Source: Zavarzinella formosa DSM 19928
GTDB taxonomy: Bacteria; Planctomycetota; Planctomycetia; Gemmatales; Gemmataceae
Assembly: GCF_000255705.1 (NCBI RefSeq)
Contig: NZ_JH636452.1
Coordinates: 300 to 64,299 of the forward strand
Length of the DNA: 64,000 nucleotides
Reading direction: 5' to 3'
Part shown: positions 7,130-16,096 of the stretch, one piece after another
Position numbering within the stretch: the stretch's first letter is position 1
Layout: each line of letters starts with the position of its first letter
Notes under the pieces: model-generated
Told to the model about the DNA's origin: nothing
What the model saw: only the letters and a program-made list of their open reading frames with translations
The model's database searches: none
Program-made: the position numbers and the translations under genes

Positions 7130-8397
7130 GAGGGGCCATCCTTCGCGAGCCGAAAACCGGAGAACTGCCAGCGGGCATCCGGCGGGAAGAAGTTTCGATA
7201 CGTCGGCCGGACGTGCCTGGCGGGCGTCACACACGAACCGCCGCGCAACACCATCTGATTGCACATGAATTTTCCGTTGTACTCGCCCAACGCGCCGGAC
7301 GCGGGCCGATAACCGGGATAGGGGGCATACGGGCTGGCCGTCCATTCCCACACGTCCCCGAAGAATTGCCCGCCGCCATTGTCGGGGGCGGGATGAAACC
7401 GACCGGACTCCAGAAAATGGCCCGGTGATTCGCCAGCCCCGGCCGCGATCTCCCATTCGGCCTCAGTCGGCAACCGGGCGCCAGCCCACCGGGCGAAGGC
7501 ATCGGCTTCGTAGTAACTCACGTGGCAAACCGGCTCGATCATGTTGAGCGGTTGTTGGCCCCGGAGTGTAAACACCGACCGAAGACCGGCTGCGTCCGAA
7601 TCCCAATACAACGGCGCCCCCCAACCTTTTTGTTGCCGGGTTGTCCAGCCATCCGCAAGCCATAACTCCGGCCGGTCGTACCCGCCATCTTCGATGAATT
7701 CCAAGAACTCCTCAACCGTCACGGGGCGGGACGCGATTTGAAACCGCTCGACAAATGTCCGATGTCGGGGGGATTCGTTGTCAAAGACAAACCCCGCCCC
7801 CGCATGGCCAATCGAACGCACTCCGGCTGGATGATCTGTCCACCGGAGCGGCGTGCCCTTTCCTTCACCAAAAGAAGTACCCGCCAGATAGACAGGCCGC
7901 AAGGGGTTCAGGCCAAACGCATGTTTCAGATCGGTGAGCAACAATTCCTGATGTTGTTGCTCGTGGTTGATTCCCAGTTCAACGATCGGGGTAATCGCCT
8001 GCCAGGTGACCTCATCTGCCGTTTCCAGCAGGCCGGCCATCCTCTTGTTGACATCATGTCGATAAGCAAAGACTTCCCCGGATGCGGGCCGGGAAAGCAA
8101 GCCTCGCGCCGGTCGTGGCCAGCGCTCGCCGACCGCTTCGTAATAGGAGTTGAACAGGAAGGAAAACAACGGATGGAAAGGCCGAAAGCCCGGCTCGAAC
8201 GATGCGAGAACAAACGTCTCGAAGAACCATGTGGAGTGGGCCAGATGCCACTTCGGCGGGCTGCACTCCGGCATCGATTGAAGCAGGTAATCATCCGGCA
8301 CCAGTGGCTCGCACAACCGCTCGGTCAATCGGCGAACTTGGTGGTACTGCGTTCGGAGCGATTCCCGGTGAGATGGCGAAAACGGTTCGGCCGACAT
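7126..8397 (-). CDS. egtB: Ergothioneine sulfoxide synthase EgtB
   Basis: Non-heme iron enzyme joining a thiol (gamma-glutamylcysteine or cysteine) to hercynine with oxygen. An N-terminal DinB-like domain supplies the iron His residues: PPKWHLAHS and NHEQQHQE show the expected triad pattern. The C-terminal formylglycine-generating-enzyme-like domain has LPTEAEWEIAAGAG, FGDVWEWTASPY and VLRGGSC. The start at ATG 8397 (423 aa) follows a GGGGG ribosome site; an upstream GTG at 8445 would add 16 residues. First gene of the five-gene operon. No egtA, egtC or egtE is in the window, so the thiol donor and the lyase cannot be told. Confidence 0.93.
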   Translation of the reverse strand: MSAEPFSPSHRESLRTQYHQVRRLTERLCEPLVPDDYLLQSMPECSPPKWHLAHSTWFFETFVLASFEPGFRPFHPLFSFLFNSYYEAVGERWPRPARGLLSRPASGEVFAYRHDVNKRMAGLLETADEVTWQAITPIVELGINHEQQHQELLLTDLKHAFGLNPLRPVYLAGTSFGEGKGTPLRWTDHPAGVRSIGHAGAGFVFDNESPRHRTFVERFQIASRPVTVEEFLEFIEDGGYDRPELWLADGWTTRQQKGWGAPLYWDSDAAGLRSVFTLRGQQPLNMIEPVCHVSYYEADAFARWAGARLPTEAEWEIAAGAGESPGHFLESGRFHPAPDNGGGQFFGDVWEWTASPYAPYPGYRPASGALGEYNGKFMCNQMVLRGGSCVTPARHVRPTYRNFFPPDARWQFSGFRLAKDGPS

Positions 8398-8617
8398 CAC
8401 ACCCCCAAAGGCGATATTTTCTCCCGCTGGCGCGGTTTGAATCACGGGTCGCCTCTATGTTAGTCAGCCGCCTGTCGAAAAAGACAATCTTTTTCCCGGA
8501 GATGTCCGGCGATCAACGCCGCAAAGATTCGCGGGCTCATGGCAATTGCAAACTTGAGTGTTTCGACACCCTGTCAGAGGCTCCATTTTGGACATCGCCC
8601 TGTCTATTGATGATTTC

Positions 8618-9637
8618 ATGAAGCCGCTTCACACGATCCCGTTTTCTGTTTTGGACCTTTCACCCATCCGGCAGGGAAGCACGGCCGCCGAGTCGTTTCG
8701 GAACACCCTCGATCTGGCCCGTCATGCGGAACGGCTGGGTTATCATCGCTTCTGGCTGGCCGAACATCACAACATCGCCGGGGTGGCCAGCGCGGCGACC
8801 TCTGTGGTCATCGCCCATGTGGCCGCCGGAACCTCCCGCATCCGGGTGGGGGCAGGGGGGATCATGCTCCCGAATCATGCCCCGCTGGTCATCGCCGAAC
8901 AATTCGGCACCTTGGAATCCCTCCATCCCGGCCGGATTGATCTCGGGTTGGGTCGCGCTCCGGGGGGCGACCGGCGAACCTCGCAAGCCCTCCGCAGACA
9001 TTTGGGAAGCAACGGGGACACCTTCCCGCAGGATTTGGAAGAACTCCGCAATTACCTTCGGCCGGGCGGTTCAACCAATGGCGTCCGGGCCATCCCCGGC
9101 GAGGGGTTGGATGTTCCGATTTGGCTGCTCGGCTCCAGCGATTTCAGCGCGAGACTGGCCGCCGAGTTGGGATTGCCGTTTGCCTTCGCCTCCCACTTCG
9201 CCCCGGATTATCTGCATGAGGCGTTGGGTCTCTACCGCCGTCTGTTTGTGCCATCCGCGACGTTGAAAGAACCGCATGTGATGGTCGGGATCAACGTGTT
9301 CGCCGCCGACACCGACGCGGAGGCCCGGCGGTTGTTCTCCACCCTTCAACAGCAGTTCTTGAATCTGGTGCGGGGAATGCCCAAACAACTGCCGCCGCCC
9401 GTTGACCGGATAGAGGAACTGCTTTCCCCGGCAGAGCAATACCAAGTGGACCGGATGACCCGTTGTTCGGCCATCGGCGGCTCGGAGGCCGTGCGGCGTC
9501 AGTTGGAGGCGTTTGTCGAACAAACCCAAGCCGATGAGTTGATGATTACCGCCCAGATTTACGATCACGCCGCCCGCTGCCGGTCGTTCGAGATCGCGGC
9601 GGACATTCGCAAGCGGTCCAAAGTGGATGACAGTTAG
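8618..9637 (+). CDS. Luciferase-like flavin monooxygenase
   Basis: LLM-class protein of 339 aa, close to the YhbW-like alkanal monooxygenase group. Typical segments: [13 protein letters not shown] at the start, [44 protein letters not shown] and the late YQVDRMTRC. Members bind FMN, but substrates of this subgroup are unknown. The start ATG at 8618 gives the canonical N-terminus; longer readings add non-homologous residues. It is transcribed divergently from egtB, so the 220-base gap probably holds promoters for both. Confidence 0.88.
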   Translation: MKPLHTIPFSVLDLSPIRQGSTAAESFRNTLDLARHAERLGYHRFWLAEHHNIAGVASAATSVVIAHVAAGTSRIRVGAGGIMLPNHAPLVIAEQFGTLESLHPGRIDLGLGRAPGGDRRTSQALRRHLGSNGDTFPQDLEELRNYLRPGGSTNGVRAIPGEGLDVPIWLLGSSDFSARLAAELGLPFAFASHFAPDYLHEALGLYRRLFVPSATLKEPHVMVGINVFAADTDAEARRLFSTLQQQFLNLVRGMPKQLPPPVDRIEELLSPAEQYQVDRMTRCSAIGGSEAVRRQLEAFVEQTQADELMITAQIYDHAARCRSFEIAADIRKRSKVDDS

Positions 9638-9774
9638 ATTCTGATTGGAGTTTTTGGGAGACTTCTTCTTGATCCGGTTGATGGGCGATACCCGGCCGGG
9701 CGGTTACCTTAACCGGGATGGGAGGCGATGTGCCGCTCGTGTTGCCGAATGGTTTGTGAGAGAGCGTGGCAAAT

Positions 9775-11424
9775 ATGGCCCAAGACATCGACATATCGGC
9801 TTTTCCCGTCCTCACCCCGGCGGAGCTTCGCGTTTTGAAGCCTCTTGCCGATTCGATTGCCTATGAGGCGGATGAGGTCGTCTTCAAGGCCGGCACGGCC
9901 GAACTCGACTTGTTCGTCATTGAGGACGGGGGAATCGACATCCGCAACCCGGCCGACAACAACTCCCTTATCGTCACCCATCACGCGGGCGGGTTTGCCG
10001 GGGATATCGATCTCCTCACTGGCCGCCCGGTCATCGTGAGCGGGCATGCCCATGGTCCGACCCGCCTGCTCCGGGTGCCGCATCGGATGATCCGGGCTTT
10101 GCTTAATCGCATCCCCTCGCTTGGGGAAAAATTGATGGTTGCCTTCACCCGCCGCCGGGAACTGTTGGCACAAACAGGCAATCTGGGCATCAGCGTCCTC
10201 GGGGCCGGATATTGCAAGGACACGAATCTGGTCCGGGAATTCCTGCACAAAAACTTCGTCCCCCACCGCTGGATCAATTCGGAGACCGAGGACGGCCGAC
10301 GGGCGATGGCCGCGCAGAAAAGCGGTAGCCCGATGCCCGTGGTCGACTGCGGCGATGGCAAAGTGCTTTTCAATCCCAGCCTTCGCGAACTGGCGAAGTG
10401 CGCGGGCGTCTGGCGAACTTGTCCCGGCGAAACGGTTGACCTGGCGGTCATCGGGGCCGGTCCCGCTGGGATCGCCGCCGCCGTTTATGCAGCCTCCGAA
10501 GGACTCTCGACGTTGCTGCTGGATCGCCTTGGCCCCGGCGGGCAGGCGGGAGGCTCCTCGAAGATTGAGAATTTCATTGGTTTCCCGGCCGGGTTGAGCG
10601 GAACCGAACTCTCCACCCGTGGCGTGCTTCAAATGCTCAAGTTCGGGGCCAAGATGGCCGCCCCGGTCAGGGTGGATCGCATCGAGTCACCGGCCGATCC
10701 GCATTTGCCCCGGTTGCTGCATCTGGATTGCGACACGATTGTCCGGGCGCGAGTGGTTCTCATCGCCACGGGCGTGAACTGGCGGAAACTTCCGGCCGCC
10801 GGGGCAGATCGATTTGAGGGGGCGGGTATCCATTATGTTTGCACGGCCGTGGAGGCGGTGCTTTACGACGAGTGCGACGTGGTGGTGGTCGGCGGGGGAA
10901 ACTCGGCCGGTCAGGCGGCCATGCACTTGGCCGAGTGTTGCCGCACCCGACGGGTTCATGTGGTGGTGCGCAGTCCGCTGGATTCGGGAATGTCGGAATA
11001 TCTCGTCAACCGCATTCGCGGGGCCGGCAACATCACGGTTCATGAAGGCGCCCGGATCGCGGAGGCCGAGGGAAAAAGTCGTCTGGAAAGTGTTGTTCTC
11101 GAACGAGGGCCGGGCGAGACCCAACAGCGACTGGCCTGTTCCGGCGTGTTCGTGTTTATCGGAGCCGACCCGGCGGCCGGATGGCTCCCGTCGGAGATTG
11201 CTCGGGACAAACTCGGGTATTTGCTCACCGGCTCGGATGTCGTGCGGTCCGGCCTTTGGCCGTTGAAGGATCGAGATCCTTGCCCGCTTGAAACGACGCT
11301 CCCCGGTGTGCTGGCGGCCGGTGATGTGCGAGCCGGATCAACGAAGCGGGTGGGGTTTGCCGTGGGCGATGGCTCGCTTGCCGTCACTTGTGTCCACAAA
11401 CTGTTGTCGCTTGGGTATCGTTGA
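9775..11424 (+). CDS. Fusion of cNMP-binding, glutaredoxin-like and thioredoxin-reductase-like domains
   Basis: About 549 aa. Residues near 10-125 form a cyclic-nucleotide-binding-like beta roll (GTAELDLFVIEDG, HHAGGFAGDIDLLTGRP). A short thioredoxin/glutaredoxin-like part follows (LGAGYCKDTNLVREFL). The C-terminal two thirds are a flavoprotein with FAD site VIGAGPAGIAAAVYA, NADPH site VVVVGGGNSAGQAA and FAD contact GDVRAGSTKRVG. The usual redox CxxC before the second nucleotide site is absent: the place reads YVCTAVEAV with one Cys. It may be a sensor-controlled reductase or ferredoxin/flavodoxin-type reductase. GTG at 9766 is an alternative start. Confidence 0.85.
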   Translation: MAQDIDISAFPVLTPAELRVLKPLADSIAYEADEVVFKAGTAELDLFVIEDGGIDIRNPADNNSLIVTHHAGGFAGDIDLLTGRPVIVSGHAHGPTRLLRVPHRMIRALLNRIPSLGEKLMVAFTRRRELLAQTGNLGISVLGAGYCKDTNLVREFLHKNFVPHRWINSETEDGRRAMAAQKSGSPMPVVDCGDGKVLFNPSLRELAKCAGVWRTCPGETVDLAVIGAGPAGIAAAVYAASEGLSTLLLDRLGPGGQAGGSSKIENFIGFPAGLSGTELSTRGVLQMLKFGAKMAAPVRVDRIESPADPHLPRLLHLDCDTIVRARVVLIATGVNWRKLPAAGADRFEGAGIHYVCTAVEAVLYDECDVVVVGGGNSAGQAAMHLAECCRTRRVHVVVRSPLDSGMSEYLVNRIRGAGNITVHEGARIAEAEGKSRLESVVLERGPGETQQRLACSGVFVFIGADPAAGWLPSEIARDKLGYLLTGSDVVRSGLWPLKDRDPCPLETTLPGVLAAGDVRAGSTKRVGFAVGDGSLAVTCVHKLLSLGYR

Positions 11425-11444
11425 TCCGGCCAGCCGCTCCGGGA

Positions 11445-11879
11445 TCAATCCTTTTTCGGTTCCGGAATGGCCACCTGTTTGGCGTCACGCGAATGAACGA
11501 CGACCGCCAGCACGCGGGTTTTTGTCTTTTCGCTCGGATTCTTGGACACGCGATGCAGGCATCCGGTCGGCTCGTAAAACGTGTCGCCTGTCTTCAGTGT
11601 TTTGGCGGGTTGGTCGTCGATGGCGTGCTCATATTCTCCCTCCAGCACATATCCGAACACCGGGCCGGGATGCCGGTGCGGCGAACCCCCCTGGCCGGGA
11701 TCGAGCGACACTTCGACCACGGTGACCTTCGCTTCCTTTCCGTCCACTTTCTCGGAGATGTTCCGCTCGGAAAGCACGGTCACTTTGGTCTTGGCCGTTT
11801 CGTCGTGACGGGCCAGCGTCATGCCTCCGGCTCCGAGAATGATTCCCGAGGCCAGTGCAAACAATGTTGTCCGGTTCAT
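11445..11879 (-). CDS. Secreted cupin-domain protein
   Basis: Cupin_2 barrel protein of 144 aa with an N-terminal hydrophobic signal segment (TTLFALASGIILGAGG). The metal motif is visible as SPHRHPGPVFGYVLEGEYEH with a later His in EPTGCLHRV. It probably acts outside the cytoplasm. It stands 16 bases after the AhpD-like gene on the same strand and so may form an operon with it and sigJ. Substrate unknown; related proteins include quercetin-dioxygenase-like cupins. Confidence 0.85.
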   Translation of the reverse strand: MNRTTLFALASGIILGAGGMTLARHDETAKTKVTVLSERNISEKVDGKEAKVTVVEVSLDPGQGGSPHRHPGPVFGYVLEGEYEHAIDDQPAKTLKTGDTFYEPTGCLHRVSKNPSEKTKTRVLAVVVHSRDAKQVAIPEPKKD

Positions 11880-11895
11880 GATTTTTCTCCGATGG

Positions 11896-12357
11896 TTACG
11901 CGGGTTGATGGGCGGGTTTGTATGATCCGGGCACGGCCCGGAAACTGATGGCGAGGCGGTTCCACCCGTTGATGGCGATGACCGCCCAAGTCAGGTCGGC
12001 CAGTTCTTTCTCGTTGAAATGCCGGCGGGCTTCTTCGTACACCGCATCCGGCACGCCGCCGGAAACTTGGGTCACCGCCTCGGTCCAGGCGAGAGCCGTC
12101 CGTTCGCGATCGGTGTAGAACGGCGTCTCCCGCCAGGCATTCAAGGCGTAGAGCCGCTGTTCTGTCTCGCCCGCCGCACGCGCGTCTTTGGTGTGCATGT
12201 CAAGGCAGTACGCGCACCCGTTGATTTGGGAGGCCCGCGTCTTGACCAGTTCCATCAGATTGTGTTCCAGCCCGCAATCCGCGAGATACTTGCCCAGGGC
12301 CATCATCGCCCGCACCGGTTCCGGGGCCAGTTGATAATAGTTGAGTCGCTGTTGCAT
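11896..12357 (-). CDS. AhpD-like carboxymuconolactone decarboxylase family protein
   Basis: Alkylhydroperoxidase-type protein, 153 aa. CAYCLDMHTKDAR has the CxxC plus downstream His of the AhpD active site, and ETPFYTDRERTALAWTEAVT and LADLTWAVIAINGWNRLAISF match the family. Such proteins use the Cys pair for peroxide reduction. It follows sigJ by 12 bases, an arrangement seen repeatedly where SigJ-type sigma factors control an AhpD-like partner. Therefore a redox-stress role is likely. Confidence 0.9.
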   Translation of the reverse strand: MQQRLNYYQLAPEPVRAMMALGKYLADCGLEHNLMELVKTRASQINGCAYCLDMHTKDARAAGETEQRLYALNAWRETPFYTDRERTALAWTEAVTQVSGGVPDAVYEEARRHFNEKELADLTWAVIAINGWNRLAISFRAVPGSYKPAHQPA

Positions 12358-12369
12358 GACATTCTCCTT

Positions 12370-13212
12370 TCACGGCCATCGCCGTAATTTTTCCGGATTC
12401 AACATTGCGTAGAGAGCGCGCACACTGCCGTTCTCCGCGTTGAACGAATAAATCTGCACGGGAATTCCGTCGGTCGAGAACACCACCCCCGGTTGCCCGT
12501 TGACGGTGGTGAAGGTCAGGTCGCAAACCTCCCGGAGTTTGCGGAACCGCACGGCCAGCAAATTCGCCACCCGGTGCCGTCCCAAGACGGGCTTCGGGGC
12601 GGCGGGAACCTGTCCCCCGCCATCCGAGTAGTACGCCACATCCTCGGTGAGCATCGCCTCAATGGCCGTGACATCGCCGCTCTGGCAGGCGGCATAAAAC
12701 CGCTCGGCCAGACCGTCCGCATCGCTCGCGTTAGGCTCAAACCGCCGCTCCCGGCGGCCAAGCCGTTTCTTTGCCCGCGTGGTGAGCTGACGGACGGCCA
12801 CCGGGGTTTTGTCCAGCAGGCCCGCGATCTCGCCAAACTCGTAGCCGAACACCTCCCGCAATAAATAAGCGGCGCGCTCGGTCGGCGAAAGTGTTTCCAG
12901 CAACACCAGAAATGCCATCGAGAGGGATTCGGCCAGTTCCAGACGGTCGGCCGCCGCCCCGTCCCACGCTTCCGAGACCGGTTCCGGAAGCCACGGGCCG
13001 GCGTAGGTCTCCCGTCGGGTTTGACGCAATTTGTCAATGCACAATCGTGTGACTGTCCGCACCAGCCACCCTTCGGGGGAGGCGATGCTGTTCGTTTGGT
13101 GAAACCGCAGATACGCCTCCTGCACCGCGTCCTCCGCGTCGGCCACCAAGCCGAGCATTCGGTATGCGACGGCCAGTAGTTTCGGACGCAGATGATCGAT
13201 GTCGGAACCCAT
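12370..13212 (-). CDS. sigJ: SigJ-type ECF sigma factor with SnoaL-like C-terminus
   Basis: 280 aa from ATG at 13212. Region 2 is seen in LRPKLLAVAYRMLG and DAEDAVQEAYLRFH, region 4 in LSPTERAAYLLREVFGYE and LLDKTPVAVRQLTTRA. The last 110 residues form the NTF2/SnoaL-like domain typical of ECF41/SigJ proteins (FYAACQSGDVTAIEAML, GRHRVANLL), which modulates activity in that group in place of an anti-sigma factor. The AhpD-like gene directly downstream is the classic ECF41 partner. A longer upstream reading is not supported by homology-like sequence. Confidence 0.92.
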   Translation of the reverse strand: MGSDIDHLRPKLLAVAYRMLGLVADAEDAVQEAYLRFHQTNSIASPEGWLVRTVTRLCIDKLRQTRRETYAGPWLPEPVSEAWDGAAADRLELAESLSMAFLVLLETLSPTERAAYLLREVFGYEFGEIAGLLDKTPVAVRQLTTRAKKRLGRRERRFEPNASDADGLAERFYAACQSGDVTAIEAMLTEDVAYYSDGGGQVPAAPKPVLGRHRVANLLAVRFRKLREVCDLTFTTVNGQPGVVFSTDGIPVQIYSFNAENGSVRALYAMLNPEKLRRWP

Positions 13213-13310
13213 GATGAGGTCTCGAACCGTGCTTTCGTCATCAAGGACGGAGATGTCGGCGGTTTTGTGACAGGCCGGGAGATTTTTCTGAAAATCAGTC
13301 CGGTCACCAG

Positions 13311-14072
13311 TTATTTGATGCCGGAGACGATGACAACGGGAAAAGAGAACCGAAGGCCATCCTCGCGGGATGCGCCGATGCCAAGTTTGCCGACGCCGAT
13401 GTCCGCCGCCACGGCCTCGCGGAACGCCTCGGTGCCGCCGCAAACCGGGAACGAGCGGGAGAGCAGGTCGTCGACCTTGACGAGATATTTGTAAAACTCC
13501 CAGCGAACATCCGTCATCCCGGCAAACAGGGCTTCCAGTTCGGTCAACTGGAGGGCATGAGTATGTGACGGATCACGCCATTGTTCCAACCGGTCATATG
13601 CCGCCGCCTGTTCCGGGGTGTTGGTGAAAACATCCGCGATGGTGACCCGGCCGCCGGTTCGGCAAACTCGTTTCATTTCCGCAAAGACACCGTTCGGGTC
13701 GGTGAAATGGTGAAATGAATATCGGGTGATGACCTTGTCAAATGAACCTTCCGCAAACGGGAGTGGTTGGGCATCGCCGACAATCCAGGAAAGATTCACC
13801 AGTCCGAGTGATTGCTGACGCTTGCCCGCTTGTTCGATCATCGCCGGAGTCAGGTCAATCCCGGTGACGTGTTTGGCCGCTTTCGCCACTTCGCAGGCCA
13901 CCAACCCCGGCCCGCAGGCCACATCGAGAACCTCGTCAACCGGGGTGATTCCCGCCGTGGCGATGAGCAGCCGATGGATCTCGAAATCGTCCCGAGCGTG
14001 CATCTCGGAAAACGGTTTCGCCTGCCGGGTAAACTGATCCAAAATCAATTGTCGTTGTTCGTCCGCCGCCAT
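13311..14072 (-). CDS. Class I SAM-dependent methyltransferase
   Basis: 253 aa, UbiE-like. Motif I is VLDVACGPGLVACEVA, then GIDLTPAMIEQA, DAQPLPFAEGSFD and RYSFHHFTDP. Members methylate small molecules or quinones; substrate unknown. The gene lies 98 bases upstream of sigJ on the same strand, so it may be in the same transcription unit. The N-terminus (MAADEQRQLILDQFTRQA) is a usual start for this family. Confidence 0.9.
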   Translation of the reverse strand: MAADEQRQLILDQFTRQAKPFSEMHARDDFEIHRLLIATAGITPVDEVLDVACGPGLVACEVAKAAKHVTGIDLTPAMIEQAGKRQQSLGLVNLSWIVGDAQPLPFAEGSFDKVITRYSFHHFTDPNGVFAEMKRVCRTGGRVTIADVFTNTPEQAAAYDRLEQWRDPSHTHALQLTELEALFAGMTDVRWEFYKYLVKVDDLLSRSFPVCGGTEAFREAVAADIGVGKLGIGASREDGLRFSFPVVIVSGIK

Positions 14073-14160
14073 TTGCTATCTCCAATGGGAATCCTTCACG
14101 GACGGGCATTCTATCACCGGGTTCGCGCTCGTCCGGCTGCGGAAAATTCCTTTTTTGGCT

Positions 14161-14310
14161 TCAGATAATTTGGGGGGCCGAGAGGTGATTGATGAGCAGT
14201 TCGTTTACCCGGTCCGGTTCCGTCAGCACGACTCCGTGAGACGCTCCGCTGAGTTCCGTGAACCTGGCCCCCGGAATCCCGGCCGCCAATTCCAAGAACA
14301 CTCTTGAAAA
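14161..14310 (-). pseudogene. C-terminal remnant of an alpha/beta hydrolase
   Basis: A minus-strand frame ending TGA at 14161-14163 encodes about 48 residues: ELAAGIPGARFTELSG, then ASHGVVLTEPDRVNELL and a short helix. This is the classic hydrolase end, with the catalytic His in GASHG and the final helix. The frame loses homology-like sequence near 14310, with no nucleophile elbow upstream, so only the 3' end survives. Upstream lies a palindrome, which may have taken part in the deletion. Confidence 0.7.
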
Positions 14311-14334
14311 CCCAACAAGCGCAACTTCAAAACT

Positions 14335-14355
14335 CGCGAGGCGGGGAGCCTCGCG
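14335..14355. repeat. GC-rich palindrome, REP-like
   Basis: CGCGAGGC (14335-14342) pairs with GCCTCGCG (14348-14355) over five bases. It borders the hydrolase remnant in a stretch (14311-14449) where I see no gene. Confidence 0.45.
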
Positions 14356-14449
14356 CGAATCACGTTAATCAGTGACTATCAGCCATCTTGGAAGTTATTG
14401 AAGGTTAACAAGTTCTGTGATGGCCCATGAGTGACAGATCAACGCGCAC

Positions 14450-15127
14450 TCATGTCGTCAGCACGGTTCGACGCGACACCACGATCGGGACGAACCGAAA
14501 GGCCGGTCCCTTGCCGGCGTGCGCGCCTCCGGCGGCGGCGAACATGGAGAGCCATACCCCGGCGAAGGTGATCCACGCCAGCCGACGGGCGGCGGCCCTG
14601 GCCTCCCGGCGGGCTTCCGGATCGTCAACCTTGGCGTTTGCCTCGGCCTTCCAGGCGTTGATGCGGTCTTGCGAAATGCCATTCTCGCGGGCCGCCTGCT
14701 CCCAGTTCGGGGCGGACCGGTTGGCGACATCCACCACCCCGACGACCGCGTTCAGCCCTGATTTCAACCCCATCGCCCCAAAGAGAACGAGGATCGTGGT
14801 GACGGTGGCCCATGTGATGAGGCCAAGCAAAACCGCCTCTTCCGAGTCCTCGCCCACTGTGAACAGGTTGGTGACGAATGCCCCGCAAAACATGGCGATG
14901 CAGGTGACAATGATGAGCCAGACCACCGTCCCGGCGGTGAGATCGCGGGCGGTCACTCCGTCGTAGACCGACAGGCCGACGGCCGTCGTGAGGATGCCCA
15001 ACAGGTAATAAATGCCGAGGGCCACGGCGGCGCCGCCCATGACGGCACCCCAACTGATCCGTGATCCGACACTTTGATCCACATCTCGGGCGGCCGTTCC
15101 GACGACCGCCGTGACTTGTTGTTCCAT
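14450..15127 (-). CDS. Integral membrane protein of unknown function
   Basis: 225 aa from ATG at 15127, preceded by GGAG. The first 110 residues contain three hydrophobic segments (SWGAVMGGAAVALGIYYL, TVVWLIIVTCIAMFCGAF and TWATVTTILVLFGAMG); then comes a charged helix (NAWKAEANAKVDDPEARREA) and a last membrane segment. This looks like the planctomycete and proteobacterial small membrane-protein family with a conserved GxxxG first helix, but no name is certain. It faces the sequence-poor region to its right. Confidence 0.75.
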   Translation of the reverse strand: MEQQVTAVVGTAARDVDQSVGSRISWGAVMGGAAVALGIYYLLGILTTAVGLSVYDGVTARDLTAGTVVWLIIVTCIAMFCGAFVTNLFTVGEDSEEAVLLGLITWATVTTILVLFGAMGLKSGLNAVVGVVDVANRSAPNWEQAARENGISQDRINAWKAEANAKVDDPEARREARAAARRLAWITFAGVWLSMFAAAGGAHAGKGPAFRFVPIVVSRRTVLTT

Positions 15128-15368
15128 GTGAGCTCCGGTATGTTCCGTTCGTTTGGAGAGAGACGGCCCCGGCCACCCATCAAAGCGGGAAGCCAAATAC
15201 CCGAAGATCGGCAACGCAAGTCGTTGGAGGGGGCCGTTGGCGGGTTTCGACGGCGACAGGCCGCCCGAATATCCCGCCGGCCTTAGTGAAGCAAATGGCG
15301 TTCCGGTCAGATAGCGGGTCAAATGCCGCCGATTTTAACCGGATGAATGGCGCCGGATATGCGTCGGG

Positions 15369-15674
15369 TTGGGAAATAATCCATCGAATTCCATGAGGCC
15401 CCCGATGACCACGTTGTTCGCCACCGCCAAGTCTGCCGATCCATCACCGCCTCCTGAATTGCCGCCGCCCGTGCCGGAAGAGCCAAGTCCTCCTCTGGAG
15501 CCGCCGCCAAGCCCGTTGCCGCCGCCGATGCCTCACCGGGAACCGGAGCAACCCCGGTCGCCGACCACCGAACCGGGGCGAGAGCCGGGGACGTTTCCCG
15601 GCCCCGGCCCAACGCCACCGCCGGTTCCTTCGCCAATGCCCCCGCCGCCGATCGTGCCTGCTCTTTCAATCTGA
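15369..15674. other. Low-complexity Pro-rich/Gly-rich stretch
   Basis: Between the membrane protein start (15127) and the GlsB gene (15769) there is CCG-repeat DNA. Read plus it gives a proline-rich frame (PPPELPPPVPEEPSPP), read minus several glycine-rich frames such as GTIGGGGIGEGTGGG. Glycine-rich secreted proteins do occur in this lineage, so a minus-strand gene is possible, but frames are broken and no start is convincing. Left unassigned. Confidence 0.3.
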
Positions 15675-15768
15675 TTTACGCGGGTGAACAGCCCCATCAC
15701 CTTGGTGATTGAGGCATGGAATGTGCTTCTCTTGTCGAGTAACGACAACTCAAACAGAGGGCAAAACA

Positions 15769-16056
15769 ATGATCGCGTTTATGTGCTGGATTATCACGGG
15801 CCTGATCGTGGGCCTGATCGCCAGAGCCATCCTGCCCGGCCGGCAGGCAATGGGCATTGCCAACACCATCATCATCGGCATCACCGGGGCCATCGTTGGT
15901 GGCATGATCTCATCATTGATCTGGCCTGCTTGGGTGGATGATCCAAGCGTGGACCGCATGTGGCCGGGCTGGCTCATGTCGGTGGCCGGCGGTGTTTTGG
16001 TCTTGTGGGCTTACACGGCTTTCTACGGTAATCGGAATCTCACCAACGCCGGATGA
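15769..16056 (+). CDS. GlsB/YeaQ/YmgE family membrane protein
   Basis: 95 aa, start at ATG 15769 after GAGGG. Family pattern of transglycosylase-associated small membrane proteins: IITGLIVGLIARAILPG, then IIIGITGAIVGGMI and a third membrane helix with GGVLVLWAY. Such proteins are often induced by stress. The protein is slightly longer than the usual 80-85 aa because of an inserted loop (WVDDPSVDRMWPGW). A terminator-like hairpin follows. Confidence 0.9.
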   Translation: MIAFMCWIITGLIVGLIARAILPGRQAMGIANTIIIGITGAIVGGMISSLIWPAWVDDPSVDRMWPGWLMSVAGGVLVLWAYTAFYGNRNLTNAG

Positions 16057-16070
16057 GAAGCAAGTCACCC

Positions 16071-16096
16071 AAGGCGGCCCATCCGGCCGCCGCCTT
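16071..16096 (+). terminator. Rho-independent terminator after GlsB gene
   Basis: AAGGCGGC (16071-16078) pairs with GCCGCCTT (16089-16096), followed by TTCTGTT. Fifteen bases after the stop codon. Confidence 0.65.

Noticed and set aside
6236-7258. 340-residue plus-strand frame opposite egtD
   Set aside because: Antisense shadow; egtD on the minus strand carries all family motifs.
12516-13307. Second long frame across sigJ
   Set aside because: Arg/Trp/Pro-rich shadow in another phase of the sigma factor gene.
15369-15674. Proline-rich 101-residue protein
   Set aside because: Low-complexity CCG DNA gives open frames in several phases; no start or ribosome site convincing.
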